Notes: generated from the letters alone by a model not told the origin. A stretch of 42,971 bases of DNA from Candidatus Obscuribacterales bacterium (GCA_019746975.1 JAIERK010000006.1:1-42971); one strand, 5' to 3'; numbered from the stretch's first letter, positions 32,401 to 38,840 are shown. A program made the numbers and translations.

Positions 32401-35368
32401 CGGAGCTGACGTTGTCGGACAACTAGCGCTAACCGTCAATGCCTGCGATGTCGAGCTGATCGGTTTAATCGTCGGCAGTCCACTAACCTTTGTGTGCGAT
32501 GAGGGCTTGACGATTGCAAATAGTCAGGGCTCCGTCGTCCTCACCGGCGATGTCGAATTCCTCAGTCAGAGCGTTGCGATCATCGCGGCCAACAATATCG
32601 AAGGAGGTACGGCAACCAGCATCAATCTGTCCAACCCCGGTGGTCCGGCAGGCAATCTCACTTTGATCGCCGGATACGACTTCATTCCGGCGACTGCTGG
32701 TCAAGTAGTTGACGGCACCAATACCTTCACGAACTTCACGCCCAACACAAATGGCGGCTCGATTATTTTGAACACCGTCAACATCAATGTCTCCAGCGGC
32801 AATGGCGTGGCGGGGTCCATCCTTGCTGTTGCAAACGGCGGGGACATCAGTGATGGCACTATCTACTTTGGAGATATCAACGCCTCCGGCGTGGTCGGCG
32901 GCACAGTGACGGTGGCTAGCGAACGGGGCATTATCCTCGATTCGATCAATACCTCCGGCACAACCACGAGCGGTAACATCAACTTGTCCGTCGCACAAGT
33001 GAGTACCACCGGTGCGCCAGCAGTATTCAACGGCGTTCTTTCCGGTGGGAGTTTCACGGCTGGACCGACGGCGGCAGGAAATATCACATTCAGCAATCTC
33101 AACGCTGGTAGAGGTATCGTGAGCTTGCAGGGAGGTTTGACCGGATCGGATTCAATCGGCGAGATCGGTCCTGCTAGCACGGTCCTGGCTAATGTGCTCA
33201 ACGTTAATTCAGGTCTTGGCAATGTCGTGATCGATAACTCCTCGATAACGACGCTTAGCTCCTCGGCCAGCGGCAATGTCAGCCTTCTCAATGAAACCAA
33301 CAACATTGCACTGGGAGCCGTCACAGGTGCCACGCAATCACTCAATATTGTTGCCAACGGCGCCATCACCACTGGTGGTACTGCCCTGAGTCTGGCCAAC
33401 CTGTCACTCAATGGTAATAACACTGCTGGTCTCGATGCCATCAACCTGAATGCCAACATCACCACGACCGGCGACATCAATCTCACCGCAAGCGGCGATG
33501 GCGATGTCACTGTCGCTGCCGGCCGCACTCTCACTGGTGCCAACATTAGCCTGGTCGGTCTGGGTAACGGCAAAGTAAATCTGGATGGCACACTCAATGC
33601 CGGCGCCGGAGTGGTCCGACTGCAAGCAGGCGGCAACTTGCTTGACAGCGATGTCAATCTCACCAACGTAACGGCAGGACGAATTATCCTCGCCTCTACT
33701 AATGGCGATGTCGGCGATCAGTCCAGTGGCGACCGATTTAACACCACTTTGACCAATCTCGAACTGGAAAGCCTCAATGGCAACGTCTTCGTTCAGTCCG
33801 ATGTGACGACTGGGATTGTCACAATCACTGGTTTCGCCGGACAGGACTTCGATGTACTGGCTACAGGCATCGCCCTGGCAAAGCCGAAGAAAGATCCATC
33901 CGGACTTCAATTAGGTGATATCAGCACCGTGGCCGGTGACATCAATATCGCTCAGAACCAGGGCAAAATGCTCATCAACCCTGGAGCAACCATCATAGCC
34001 AATGAAGGCGACATCAATTTCGCCATCACATCGGCCGACAAGAAAGTATTCAAGCAGTCATCCATTACATTTGGAGCCGGAGTTGATGTCGAAGCGCTTG
34101 CCTCGACATCCGGACTTGGAAATTTGACTGTCACTGTTGGCACTCAGGCGCCGACTGCAGGCAAAACTCCTTCACGCAACGTGACAGTGAACCCCAGCCT
34201 CGGGGGACAAGTGTTGTTCGGGAATGGCATAAAAATCGACAATAAAGATGCCGTAAACAACTTGACCGCGAAAGGAGCCAACATTACATTCAACGGCTCA
34301 AGCAAGAAGACAATCGTCCTCAATGGTGGCACCTTTGTCGCAGATCCTCCCGTCGCCGCACTTGGTCAGACATCCGGCATAGTCGATGCTAGTGGCTTCC
34401 TGTCTGCGCCTCAAGGCAGATCGACCGCGAGCAAAGTGGAGAACACAGAAATTCTGCCGTCGCTCAAGTTTGTTGACGCGAACCTGACAAGTAACCTGGC
34501 CGCAAGTGGTAATCATCTAACGAACGTACTTGAAATTGATCCAGCGTTCGCAAACAACACCAGCCTGATACCGACTCTTGCCAATGCCAACCTAACGCTG
34601 TCCTCCGGTGGGGCAATGGCAGCCCGCGTACTCAGCGGTATCGCCTCGTTTGACGAGGCGCAGTCGTCCAGCCCGATTGGTGATGGTCAATCAACAGGGG
34701 GAGCTGAGGGAACTGAGCAATCCAATGAGCTTGTCATTGACGCCGCCTTCCATAGCAACAAAGACTTTGGCTTCGAGTACGTCGCTGCAACAAATGCCAC
34801 CCACGGTAAATTGCAGCCCCAAATCAAACAATCGACAGGCTGCAAGAACTATGTCCTCGAGCAAGGAAATGTGCTGGTTGCGCCGTCCATCGACACGACC
34901 ATCGAAACTCCACACGGCGTAGTTAAGCTAAAAGCTCGCTCAATGGCTCTGCTTATCGAAGACAAGCATGGATTGTCAGTTTATGACCTTGACGACGACC
35001 GCAAGAACTCTGTGGTTGTGCAAAGTAATGGAAAACAGATCAACCTCTCACCAGGACGTCATGTGTTTGTCAGCCATCTCAAAACCCAACTTTTCGAGAA
35101 GGTCAACCCGATCGAGCTGATCCAGTATCGCGCTCTCAATCAGCTCGATCTCAGTAATGGCTGGAGTGGTTACACATCTGAATTCTCAATTCCATCAGCA
35201 TGTTATGCGGTCAGACCGTTGAAGCATCTATTGAAATCGAGCCACGCAGAAGCCAAAAAGACTTCCTCACACATGATGAAGACGACTGCAGTCTTGTTGA
35301 CGCTGAGACCTGACAATGGAGATTTCGTGCAGTTCTTCAAGTCGAGCACCACAGCCATCCGCCACTAG
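20417..35368 (+). CDS. Giant filamentous-haemagglutinin-like beta-helix protein with C-terminal FecR-like domain
   Basis: 4983 codons without interruption. ATG has AAGGGTG ~7 nt upstream. Residues 1-37 look like a signal peptide (basic start, 'ILAALLLVMI' core). Residues ~42-130 are strongly charged and Arg-rich, unusual for an exoprotein. Residues ~180-290 form a domain shared with the remnant at 13565. From ~300 to ~4700 the chain is Gly/Asn/Thr/Ser-rich with short beta-strand repeats, as in haemagglutinin-type right-handed helices. Longer internal duplications are visible: modules opening 'GILLVAGQNIFSG'-like near residues 794, 1026 and 1648; three 'DGIQLLSQ'-type modules of ~110 residues near 2511, 3571 and 3681; a ~300-residue unit near 2811 and 3991. 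Residues ~4800-4920 resemble FecR ('IDTTIETPHGVVKLKARSMA', 'NLSPGRHVFVS'). No C-terminal autotransporter barrel and no TpsB partner are seen. Confidence 0.9.
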   Translation: MKKYRKMHKAELGSFSKKILAALLLVMINDSSESACAAQPNESGGAQPAANEALRERALRREYRNLIRDERRNGTLRIPEGGRRFDRSPLVTPSISPRERHIQDSVRSAINASREQRKAARQEKRGNSNSPVPAHEATAILYPGQVSTFHTARPGEDHQVSTSSQSTYENSSGRTKSISRGVGLDLSSTAKSITIGGDLIEGSIKIDIGGAIKEISAGTKVTAAEYAAINQKLATGNQGLVLSSEGAATGGSFDVNLISDDGKTIRTSELVVPDGVSAHGNFTRSADGLRVNKDLVNYGSIYATSSNGAGKAAISARNIDNQLGASITTDSSTFSSPSTSSDQKVDLSLRANQDLNNEGSITSSGNLELSAGRSITNGASALVQAQGDVSLSAQSINNSGLVTSTNSNVTLNGVSDQALEVSNFGGVISAQKGAINLRAADYAGSGNSTIVGGDLLSNELNLHAGLGSADVLSNKITGKINSTGNAAHVSANTENLVLGDQCLTGDPTYYNTGNIILAGQVNVAEDLAIIAGGNITTTPGTFVNIVARDTGTGQGFDINIIAGANVTAGSGEVSPAGGPATLPNQTPPTYTQNATGNVSFSSNSATGGNIDLASASNLIIQSFSTGTNQSGGNITVAAFADSNGNNGRILLPQLVGNTQFSTNGTGSGANGDVTVIAGGASGTTIQIGPVATTLFGGTATGNVFIANAQSGTSDGQPITFDATGSIISGNKIVASTYRDNAATSLVGGLFAGKDVSIRSGNAGGSLVMTGAISARSTSITSAGSIDLRNDVISPDGILLVAGQNIFSGVAGIVVRTGESTVESAGAMTFISGADFDIGANSVTITGPSTSGGGIDFKTNLVQQLSSKTFLVDGSGGDMSMIAFGASNGTVNIPSVLTGGQGSGVSGDFIVRAGKTSGNAIDVTGINTLGGPGGGGKVDVRTATPDTSQPVEISAFGSTTGQYADEAFFGGALQPANLSIPNGIVANSSVNLHSNNSVSVSTISTPATVAITSPQDIIVNATIQAQGGILLVAGHDILTGPSPQSVSISSSGTNGGGTLSFIAGADFTVNSDNITILSGSLSGGSVSLDNMITSSAAFNANGSVGRDGGNINLVAFSGNETDSGRVFNPTNMETGAGPGRTSGDVIVVGGRIDGTAISVSGVNAAGANSNLGNYTLVTSTPNTAADEIVLSTGAADFADTTSGTFLGGALQAADIKTGQMTTEGGVIKVVAGRNVKIGVGTGIVARSDDAGNSGTIDITASGTSTLQVIGAVTDDNAVGQLFSTADAVGNGGTIKVTNLGSTGIKVNPNAIVFSVTNGDGANLLLDADLGILDISSNSSINLAGSGVASRGGTISLKGSVIFAGGQPIDLLATGAAGGGSISVWLTSGNLDVGSGAGQFSANAGADGSIAFRSSGTLTVTPTANLSASNISLVSDAASGNGVVLNDDVAGSDSIDLAVDDSGSATITSTGTISGGLLTVTAGSASTNLTTDVAAFAAHTTGGNIILAEANGLNFNESDLAGGSLTVNSASGGSYQFNGDVTANGGITLTTSGTGTMSGPGILKSTGLLNISTNAGDVDLNTQVGALQASSTGLVRINQIGALQIDASSVFDLRVRASGAVTVAGAIDADPVTITSPMTITLMNDITANDGIIIVSGQDVITGAAVEIDGSNNAGDGGNIVIVAGADFDDDGETVTINGAGDGGIINFASFGLLKLSTASSFATGDGGDLTLVAFDNSNNKGTVLVNTSLPILSGGGAGGHAGDVVIVGGNDTFANLAVNVGPIDTTGGLDGFGNVTVAAALPQTPSVIDQLDGSYSGTFISNATTIGNVGVNGVTTHGADVSVTSGHTIVTNSVNTSATNGNNDGGDITLTAGLNSVNAEAMIGFVTANGFGSGAGGTVEIGGGPSGLTVLNVNANGGDTGAGGSVTVVANSFSPFFSFPISAAGGSTSGDGGTIIVRNAGPGGISVNGGVFNVGSNGGKGGNLTFDATAGTTDGAVVLNVSSINVDGVLGGEAGTITIQGSSIEAAASGLTLSAQGVLGSGQVSLVTNGGDVTTDGDDLSIQTSGGILLSLSGAIDTSSSTADSGDVTLTAQGGSINGGTSSIDTSAATAGFQAGKVLLTANSASGGISIGNIDANGAGNSSNGADVELTAGGGAITAGSIHSDAGTTGTGGALTITSESALALTVSSISTNGGTAGGVGGSISVSNIGTAIANGGVTVDNGLIEATGVDGGGTIILSAVGSVDGSINTVGNSEILAGTSANSSPAGSIDLIGSDLDVSAGDLTISAGDSTNTSSIGQVSIETTIGNVVTNGNALFVSSADVIDLSIAGGQIDSTSASGGGEIVLSAAGDVNGALVTIDSSSTGNGLAGGDVTIESGAGSSVAIAGVTANGLTTGNGGAVKVTAGTGGLSLGSGVTANGGNAGTGGHIQIEGDEAVLTVPALSSTGATGGLIEVHNSTGDIALSTISGGTVNLTGDSGDVVLNNNVVGSIAVNLDAGDTITQNGGTISGGNLDVAFVNGPVTLDTDVVSLTSNAAGEILIIDEANAIQLGSQTLSELDVTTTAGNVSTIDDIVNFDALTLEALGGFGISINDNVTANTNGVVDLTTTNGAIGQSATGAITTSGSGSLDINLLGGTPGTATLNVAANNVNLLNGQGGGTIAFANGGNALQIGTVGSTQSLVASTTSATGIEITENINTTGTLTFNAPRFVNLDNTVQAGGATAGITSITIQNLTGSLTVVGGTVSGASVLSGVTPPFGAAGSPSDPAAIVFRTANGAALNLFGDMEFDGDVEMFNKLGVTTSKGVNSAPSVSDSSFHGNNNVTLNTASWVQEGSALSQPQITGNDFILNIAAGGTIINTDGSVNFSDDTTINGSNFSIIARNDINLGNITINLSNDSGDAGTLSLVAGYTFTTSSGGQIQTLDPFTFAAPSTTGTHNINGGNVTINVSATGAGNDGGDVLAIARGGSVTLGTIDGSSQNGVGGSVTVVGETGVTVGNIDVSGGAGGGAVELSVSTPQAVQTPGPIVVTDGTISGGTFTSNVTASAGDLLLNEITGASTVTLQGAATGTDTISQSGAGIVNANTLTVKGANGVATLATNVGTLNTSMGSGNGLVDVDNGASVLSLGSISGANQDLTVNTTGAINTTGGAFTVDQLNLTGVGVTLATAVTANGSSSVDGTGGNVNISGSLIGTGEKTITVGTGSINLQGALAGASVTLETTGGSVTQTAGGAVTVDTLNVVANNAGGVNLATATTNSVGTLNTDITGAGSVQLNNGGNDIDVASIQGTSQNLTITNGGDIDVAGPDFTVNNLTLQGTNVDISSEVTADGLTDVSASSGNVNIQSGGSLIGSGTKSVSVGAGTISLNGALSGPTVTLTTTGGTVTQDSSGVVTANTLNTVLNNAGSVTLSAASNVVTNLTTTVTGNGSVTLNNGSTAINVVSVTGSALQDLSVTTTGTLDLQSGFSIDQLTLTGGGTGLDVDFAIQTAGTTNITATANNLSVTAAGSLTGNGVKTLRATGLNANVSVAGIVSGDGVTLRTENGGDLELSANVSGVSTVDLIASDTINQTGGTVSGGVLTVGFGSSPVTLSTDVSSLTTNAAGGTLVINEDDGIQLLSQNITDLTVNAGRGNAGDITTGAAVSVAGTLILDNNNGAINLSNGVSGTTAVTLDTNTTISQTGGSVNGGALTLVYATGPVTLTTDVTSLSATAAGTSLTINEDDGIQLLGQTLTNLTVNAGLNNAGAITTGANTTLAGTLLLDNNNGDISVSNTLSNSGTTTLDASNAITIATGGSLIGAGQKNLTARAGDITFNGAVAGSSINLTTINADIAQSATGVLTTAGTLTLNLTGASAGSAALDTAANSVGTLSASGPGSVDFSNGSNNLLLGSFGATQSLAVATTGSITTTGDITTTGDIDLVTPNLVNGFDLSGSSITVASQTGSALSVNGLTGGTFSATGLGQSVSFTATDLDLNLSGDITFLSKADMFAVDDATQTFRVNAGADVVGQLALTVNACDVELIGLIVGSPLTFVCDEGLTIANSQGSVVLTGDVEFLSQSVAIIAANNIEGGTATSINLSNPGGPAGNLTLIAGYDFIPATAGQVVDGTNTFTNFTPNTNGGSIILNTVNINVSSGNGVAGSILAVANGGDISDGTIYFGDINASGVVGGTVTVASERGIILDSINTSGTTTSGNINLSVAQVSTTGAPAVFNGVLSGGSFTAGPTAAGNITFSNLNAGRGIVSLQGGLTGSDSIGEIGPASTVLANVLNVNSGLGNVVIDNSSITTLSSSASGNVSLLNETNNIALGAVTGATQSLNIVANGAITTGGTALSLANLSLNGNNTAGLDAINLNANITTTGDINLTASGDGDVTVAAGRTLTGANISLVGLGNGKVNLDGTLNAGAGVVRLQAGGNLLDSDVNLTNVTAGRIILASTNGDVGDQSSGDRFNTTLTNLELESLNGNVFVQSDVTTGIVTITGFAGQDFDVLATGIALAKPKKDPSGLQLGDISTVAGDINIAQNQGKMLINPGATIIANEGDINFAITSADKKVFKQSSITFGAGVDVEALASTSGLGNLTVTVGTQAPTAGKTPSRNVTVNPSLGGQVLFGNGIKIDNKDAVNNLTAKGANITFNGSSKKTIVLNGGTFVADPPVAALGQTSGIVDASGFLSAPQGRSTASKVENTEILPSLKFVDANLTSNLAASGNHLTNVLEIDPAFANNTSLIPTLANANLTLSSGGAMAARVLSGIASFDEAQSSSPIGDGQSTGGAEGTEQSNELVIDAAFHSNKDFGFEYVAATNATHGKLQPQIKQSTGCKNYVLEQGNVLVAPSIDTTIETPHGVVKLKARSMALLIEDKHGLSVYDLDDDRKNSVVVQSNGKQINLSPGRHVFVSHLKTQLFEKVNPIELIQYRALNQLDLSNGWSGYTSEFSIPSACYAVRPLKHLLKSSHAEAKKTSSHMMKTTAVLLTLRPDNGDFVQFFKSSTTAIRH

Positions 35369-35378
35369 GGAGTTGCAC

Positions 35379-35432
35379 ACGAGGAGCTGAATGGTTGTCC
35401 GTAAACTTCGGTGTTACCACCCGGCTCCTCGT
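35379..35432 (+). terminator. Hairpin after the giant gene
   Basis: ACGAGGAGC (35379-35387) pairs with GCTCCTCGT (35424-35432), 9 bp, with additional TGGT/ACCA pairing inside the loop. It starts 10 nt after the stop codon. No long T-run follows, so it may be a Rho-assisted terminator or mRNA-end stabiliser. Confidence 0.5.
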
Positions 35433-35631
35433 CGATTAAATGGTTTTCTAGAAGCTTTCTTGACTAAGGACCGCTTTATTCAAAGATGAAAATTGCGTGA
35501 ACTTTTGCTGTGACGAAACTCCGTCATTGTCCGAATTCATTGTGCAAACACATTAATCGGACGATAGAAGCCTTGTATTGCGTTGTCGCCATATGGTTAT
35601 TTGGATTTTGGAATCCAAGGAGCGATTTTCT

Positions 35632-35682
35632 ATGGCTTGTTTTGAAAATGGCAAAAATTCTAATTGTCGAGGACGAGAGTAG
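35632..35682 (+). CDS. Possible 16-residue leader peptide overlapping the OmpR regulator
   Basis: AAGGAG (35617-35622) is 9 nt before ATG 35632, which opens 16 codons ending at TAG 35680-35682. This short frame overlaps the first 35 nt of the response regulator in another frame. The regulator's own ATG (35648) lacks a well-placed ribosome-binding site, so translation may be coupled to this leader. Chance cannot be excluded. Confidence 0.3.
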   Translation: MACFENGKNSNCRGRE

Positions 35683-36337
35683 GCTAGCTGAGTCGGTAAG
35701 AGACTGGTTGGCATTGGAAGGGCACGAGGTCGAAATTGCATTGGATAGCCAACTGGCTTTTCAACGGCTTAATCATCGCCGGTTTGATGTAATACTTTTG
35801 GACATCCTTTTGCCTGGCATCAACGGGCTTGAACTGTGCAGGCAGTATAGAAGCAAGGGCGGTAATGCCAGAATCCTAATCGTAAGCTCAAAAGCAAATA
35901 CCGGAGACATCGAAGCAGGGCTGGATGCCGGAGCTGATGACTATTTAACCAAACCTTTTGATCTCAAGATACTTCTGGCTCGCATTCGTGCCCTTATGCG
36001 ACGGTCGGTTTCGATGATTGGCAATCAACTTGTATTGGGCGATCTTGTTGTCGACACGTCGACTCACCAGGTCTGGCGGGGCGACCATGAAATCAAGCTC
36101 TTGCCGCAGGAATTCGCGCTTCTCGAGCTTCTCATAAAACAACCTAATAAGATTTTCAGTCCTAGCCAACTTATTGATAGTTTGTGGAATGGCAAAGCCT
36201 CGATCCAGAATGTGCGCACCCACATAAAAACTTTGCGGCGTAAGATCGACTCGCCTGGACGCAAGTCTATGCTGATAACACTTCATGGTGTTGGGTATTC
36301 GCTTTCGCTTGAAACCATTGATTCCACGCGCGCATAA
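35648..36337 (+). CDS. OmpR/PhoB-type response regulator
   Basis: ATG 35648 is chosen because the receiver domain begins immediately ('MAKILIVEDESRLAESVRDW'); the 46 codons open upstream are not family-like. The product is 229 residues. The receiver has E8-D9, phospho-acceptor D52 in 'VILLDILLPG', 'LIVSSKA' and the switch Lys in 'YLTKPFD'. The C-terminal winged helix (~130-225) includes 'VWRGDHEIKLLPQEFALLEL', 'SLWNGKASIQNVRTHIKTLR' and 'LHGVGYSL', typical of transcriptional regulators of this class. It lies 280 bp after the giant gene and converges on a histidine kinase gene, its probable partner. Confidence 0.93.
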   Translation: MAKILIVEDESRLAESVRDWLALEGHEVEIALDSQLAFQRLNHRRFDVILLDILLPGINGLELCRQYRSKGGNARILIVSSKANTGDIEAGLDAGADDYLTKPFDLKILLARIRALMRRSVSMIGNQLVLGDLVVDTSTHQVWRGDHEIKLLPQEFALLELLIKQPNKIFSPSQLIDSLWNGKASIQNVRTHIKTLRRKIDSPGRKSMLITLHGVGYSLSLETIDSTRA

Positions 36338-36342
36338 GCGCG
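36329..36342. terminator. Small GC hairpin between convergent genes
   Basis: CGCGC (36329-36333), loop ATAA, GCGCG (36338-36342). It spans the regulator's stop codon. The trailing TGTTGTTT is a weak T-rich tail. It may help terminate the regulator transcript, the facing kinase transcript, or both. Confidence 0.3.
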
Positions 36343-36369
36343 ATGTTGTTTCGGGCTACTCCAGGTTTA

Positions 36370-37347
36370 TTATGTATTACTTTTCATCATCTTCATTATC
36401 GGATGAACCGGAGACTTGGGAAATTCGACGGTGAAGCGAGTGAAGCTGCCAAATTCAGACTCCGCATAAACTTTTCCAGAGTGACTCTCCACTACTGCCT
36501 TCACTATGGCAAGTCCCAATCCGGACCCAGGCGTTTCAGACTTTCTGGACCGCTCCGCCCTGTAGAACCGGTCGAAAATTTTGGGCAATTCCTCGGGTGA
36601 AACGCCGATTCCATCATCCTGAACGGTGAGCTCAACAGAATCGTGGGACGGCCGTATTGTGATACGAACTTTGCCACCGTTGCGCCCATAGCGAACAGCG
36701 TTAGACAACAGGTTGGTTATGGCACGTTCCACACCCTCGCGTTCACCGATAATTGTGGCAACTGGCTTGACGTCCGTGACGATCGTGATTCCGCGTTCAG
36801 CACAGACATCTTTCATCTGAGCGCTGATAGAGTGAACCAGATCGCCAAGATTGATGATTGAAAGATCGGAAGCACTCCTTGGTGCCTCTGCGCGTGCCAG
36901 TGCTCGCATGTCGTCAACCAGGACAGACAAGCGGCATGTAGACTCACTCAAAACGTTGAGATGGTCGCGGCTCTCGTCGTCCAGTTCAGGCTCACGTGCC
37001 ATGACTTGAATTCTCGAGCCTAAAATAGCGACGGGCGTGGCGAGCTCGTGACCGGCGTCCTGCAAGAAACGGCGTGCTGACTGCATTCGAGAACGAGCGG
37101 CTTCAACAACTTTCAGGGAAGAGTACCAGTAAAAAGATGCAGAAAAAATGGCAACAAGGGCGGCACCTCCGAACAGAACGCTGATCGCTCTTGCATCATT
37201 GACTATGTCCGGGCAGACCGTCACTGCCAGTAGTACCATAGCGCCGGATCCCGACGAAGCGGCAATCGTCGATGCCCGAAGAAGGTCTTTGCGCCATGAT
37301 CGCGCTGCTGTCTCGTCCGAGATTACCGGAAAAATGTTCTTGCTCAT
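36370..37347 (-). CDS. Membrane histidine kinase (EnvZ/PhoR-like core)
   Basis: The protein has 325 residues. Two hydrophobic segments (~24-45 and ~55-77) are separated by only a short loop, so there is little extracytoplasmic sensor. A coiled linker with 'ARRFLQDAGHELATPVAI' places the phospho-accepting His at 100. The ATPase domain has 'ITNLLSNAVRYGRNGGK' (N-box), 'VQDDGIGVSPEELPKIFDRF' (G1 and F box) and 'GSGLGLAIVKAVVESHSG' (G2). All motifs are intact. The gene faces the OmpR regulator tail to tail with 32 bp between and follows the DUF1702 gene by 31 bp on the same strand. The ATG has a weak ribosome-binding site, suggesting dependence on upstream translation. Confidence 0.92.
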   Translation of the reverse strand: MSKNIFPVISDETAARSWRKDLLRASTIAASSGSGAMVLLAVTVCPDIVNDARAISVLFGGAALVAIFSASFYWYSSLKVVEAARSRMQSARRFLQDAGHELATPVAILGSRIQVMAREPELDDESRDHLNVLSESTCRLSVLVDDMRALARAEAPRSASDLSIINLGDLVHSISAQMKDVCAERGITIVTDVKPVATIIGEREGVERAITNLLSNAVRYGRNGGKVRITIRPSHDSVELTVQDDGIGVSPEELPKIFDRFYRAERSRKSETPGSGLGLAIVKAVVESHSGKVYAESEFGSFTRFTVEFPKSPVHPIMKMMKSNT

Positions 37348-37378
37348 CGAGGCTAGTCTCGAAAAATTTTGCCAATGT

Positions 37379-38317
37379 TCACTTCAAATCACCGTTGGCG
37401 AAGAATTTAACCAGTTCGTTTTGCCAGTTCACGTAAGACCGGGTGTCAAACGTATCACCCGTGTGTATGGCCATGCATGCTGAAGACACGTCGGCGACTT
37501 CATTGACAGAAGCCTTACAAATCAACTCAGCGGACGCCTTGGTGTGGTCGATAACATCATCCCAGTCGACTCTCAGCGAAACACCCTGAGCGGCACCTTG
37601 TTGGAAGTAAGGTCGAAACTCTTTGGAAAACTTCAGTAGACGCGTCATCTGCAACTCGTCATCTGTTCCCCAAAAGCCCACCATCAAGCCTATCCCGCGC
37701 CATAGACTGGATCTCCGCGCCACTGGAAATCTCTCTAAAAGTTGCTGGACTGCGTGCGCATCTCCGTTGGCGATAAAAAACAAGGCCCTGCCAAGCCCTT
37801 GATCGAAGGCTGCCATCGCTAATGGTGGCAGCTTGAGCGGTACGCGCATATTCTGCACACTATCGAACCAGTGGAAATACCCTTCATGCATACCGTAGGC
37901 ATCCATCGCCATCCAGCCCAGATAGTGCTCGGATAGAGGAAGTGTAATGTCAGCCTCGACGCGTAGACGGGCAAGAGCATGACCGGTGCCCAGACCAAGC
38001 GCTGCTACGTGAGCGGGCGCCAGATCCGCCATTTCAACCGCACGTGCATGTTCACGCGGATGTGATACATCAAGACAGATGGCCGCACTGAAAGCTCCCT
38101 CGTATGCGACTACTCGTTGGATCAAATTCAGTTTTTCACACTCGGCTACGAATCTCGGCAGGTCTGTATCCGGACCAACGGCGTTGTACGACTCCGCGAG
38201 AAATGCCAGAGCCTCCTGTGCCGTGCGTGTGCTTTTCTCTGGACCCTGTAGCCGAACAAACTGCTGTCCAACCAGGGACTTCGTCTTATTCGAAAAAAAC
38301 GATAGTAGCTCTTTCAT
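37379..38317 (-). CDS. DUF1702-family protein
   Basis: ATG 38317 is chosen because AAGGTG lies just upstream; the longer frame to 38404 has no support. The product is 312 residues. 'VVAYEGAFSAAICLDV' followed by 'VAALGLGTGHALARLRVEAD' and 'YLGWMAMDAYGMHEGYFHWF' resembles the DUF1702 pattern seen beside enediyne and other biosynthetic genes; the family has no confirmed enzymatic role. 'FDQGLGRALFFIANGDAHAV' and 'SSLWRGIGLMVGFWGTDDEL' also fit. No transmembrane segment or signal peptide is seen. It is the first gene of a two-gene unit with the histidine kinase, which is unusual for this family as far as I know. Confidence 0.75.
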   Translation of the reverse strand: MKELLSFFSNKTKSLVGQQFVRLQGPEKSTRTAQEALAFLAESYNAVGPDTDLPRFVAECEKLNLIQRVVAYEGAFSAAICLDVSHPREHARAVEMADLAPAHVAALGLGTGHALARLRVEADITLPLSEHYLGWMAMDAYGMHEGYFHWFDSVQNMRVPLKLPPLAMAAFDQGLGRALFFIANGDAHAVQQLLERFPVARRSSLWRGIGLMVGFWGTDDELQMTRLLKFSKEFRPYFQQGAAQGVSLRVDWDDVIDHTKASAELICKASVNEVADVSSACMAIHTGDTFDTRSYVNWQNELVKFFANGDLK

Positions 38318-38639
38318 GGCACACCTTTCTAAATCGAGAGGATGAAAGGGATACCATTTACCACTTAAGTTCGAGACCTTCGAATGCGGCGAGCGCTCTT
38401 CCAAAACGATGAAACTGCCACTTTATTCAGACGCTTAGTCTAGCACAGAAATAATTGTCGTTGACCGCTCAATTCGAAATTCGAGAACACTCTAACCATC
38501 GAGAAGTTGGTTCGAGCTCGGGCTCGACACCTTAGGAATTCCAGGAGTGGCTCCCTATGTGGACGGACATAGACACAGTCCAATCCCGTGCACTGCTGCC
38601 GATTGCGATTTCTAGCAATTGACGTGCTTGCATATTCTC
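38318..38639. other. Region upstream of the DUF1702 gene, without a gene
   Basis: This region should contain the promoter of the DUF1702-kinase unit. The minus frame over 38440-38640 is the non-homologous continuation of the istB fragment and is not considered a gene. No confident promoter hexamers were found. Confidence 0.4.
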
Positions 38640-38809
38640 TCCCCAATCGGTGGGGGCTTTGTTGGTCGTAATGATGGTGGATTTTCTCTGTATCGCTCAG
38701 AGACTACTTCGTACAAAAGATCGGCGTTTCGATTGTCATAGCTCATGTTGCCCATTTCGTCAATTGCTAAGACGTCGATTTCAGCCTCGGATCCTCCTAT
38801 AACATCACC
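38640..38809 (-). pseudogene. istB: IstB/DnaC-like ATPase fragment from a second IS21-type element
   Basis: The minus strand reads 'DVLAIDEMGNMSYDNRNADL' then 'LYEVVSERYRE', and after a one-base shift 'STIITTNKAPTDWGE'. This is the Walker B to sensor-1 segment of the IS21-family helper ATPase ('IDELGY..', 'TTSNKP..W' pattern). Only ~55 residues remain; sequence on both sides is unrelated. It is opposite in strand to, and different in sequence from, the istB of the adjacent element, so it comes from another insertion. Confidence 0.7.
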
Positions 38810-38840
38810 TTAATGAAGTCAACATAACGGTCAGCTATCG

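Noticed and set aside
20832..34516. Many long minus-strand frames inside the giant gene, up to 315 codons (31136-32083)
   Set aside because: They are antisense shadows produced by the Gly/Ala/Thr/Val/Asn-rich codons of the real gene; none has a ribosome-binding site or family-like sequence.
38440..38640. 68-codon minus ORF as the C-terminus of the istB fragment
   Set aside because: Sequence after 'WGE' has no similarity to the IstB C-terminus; it is unrelated DNA past the break.
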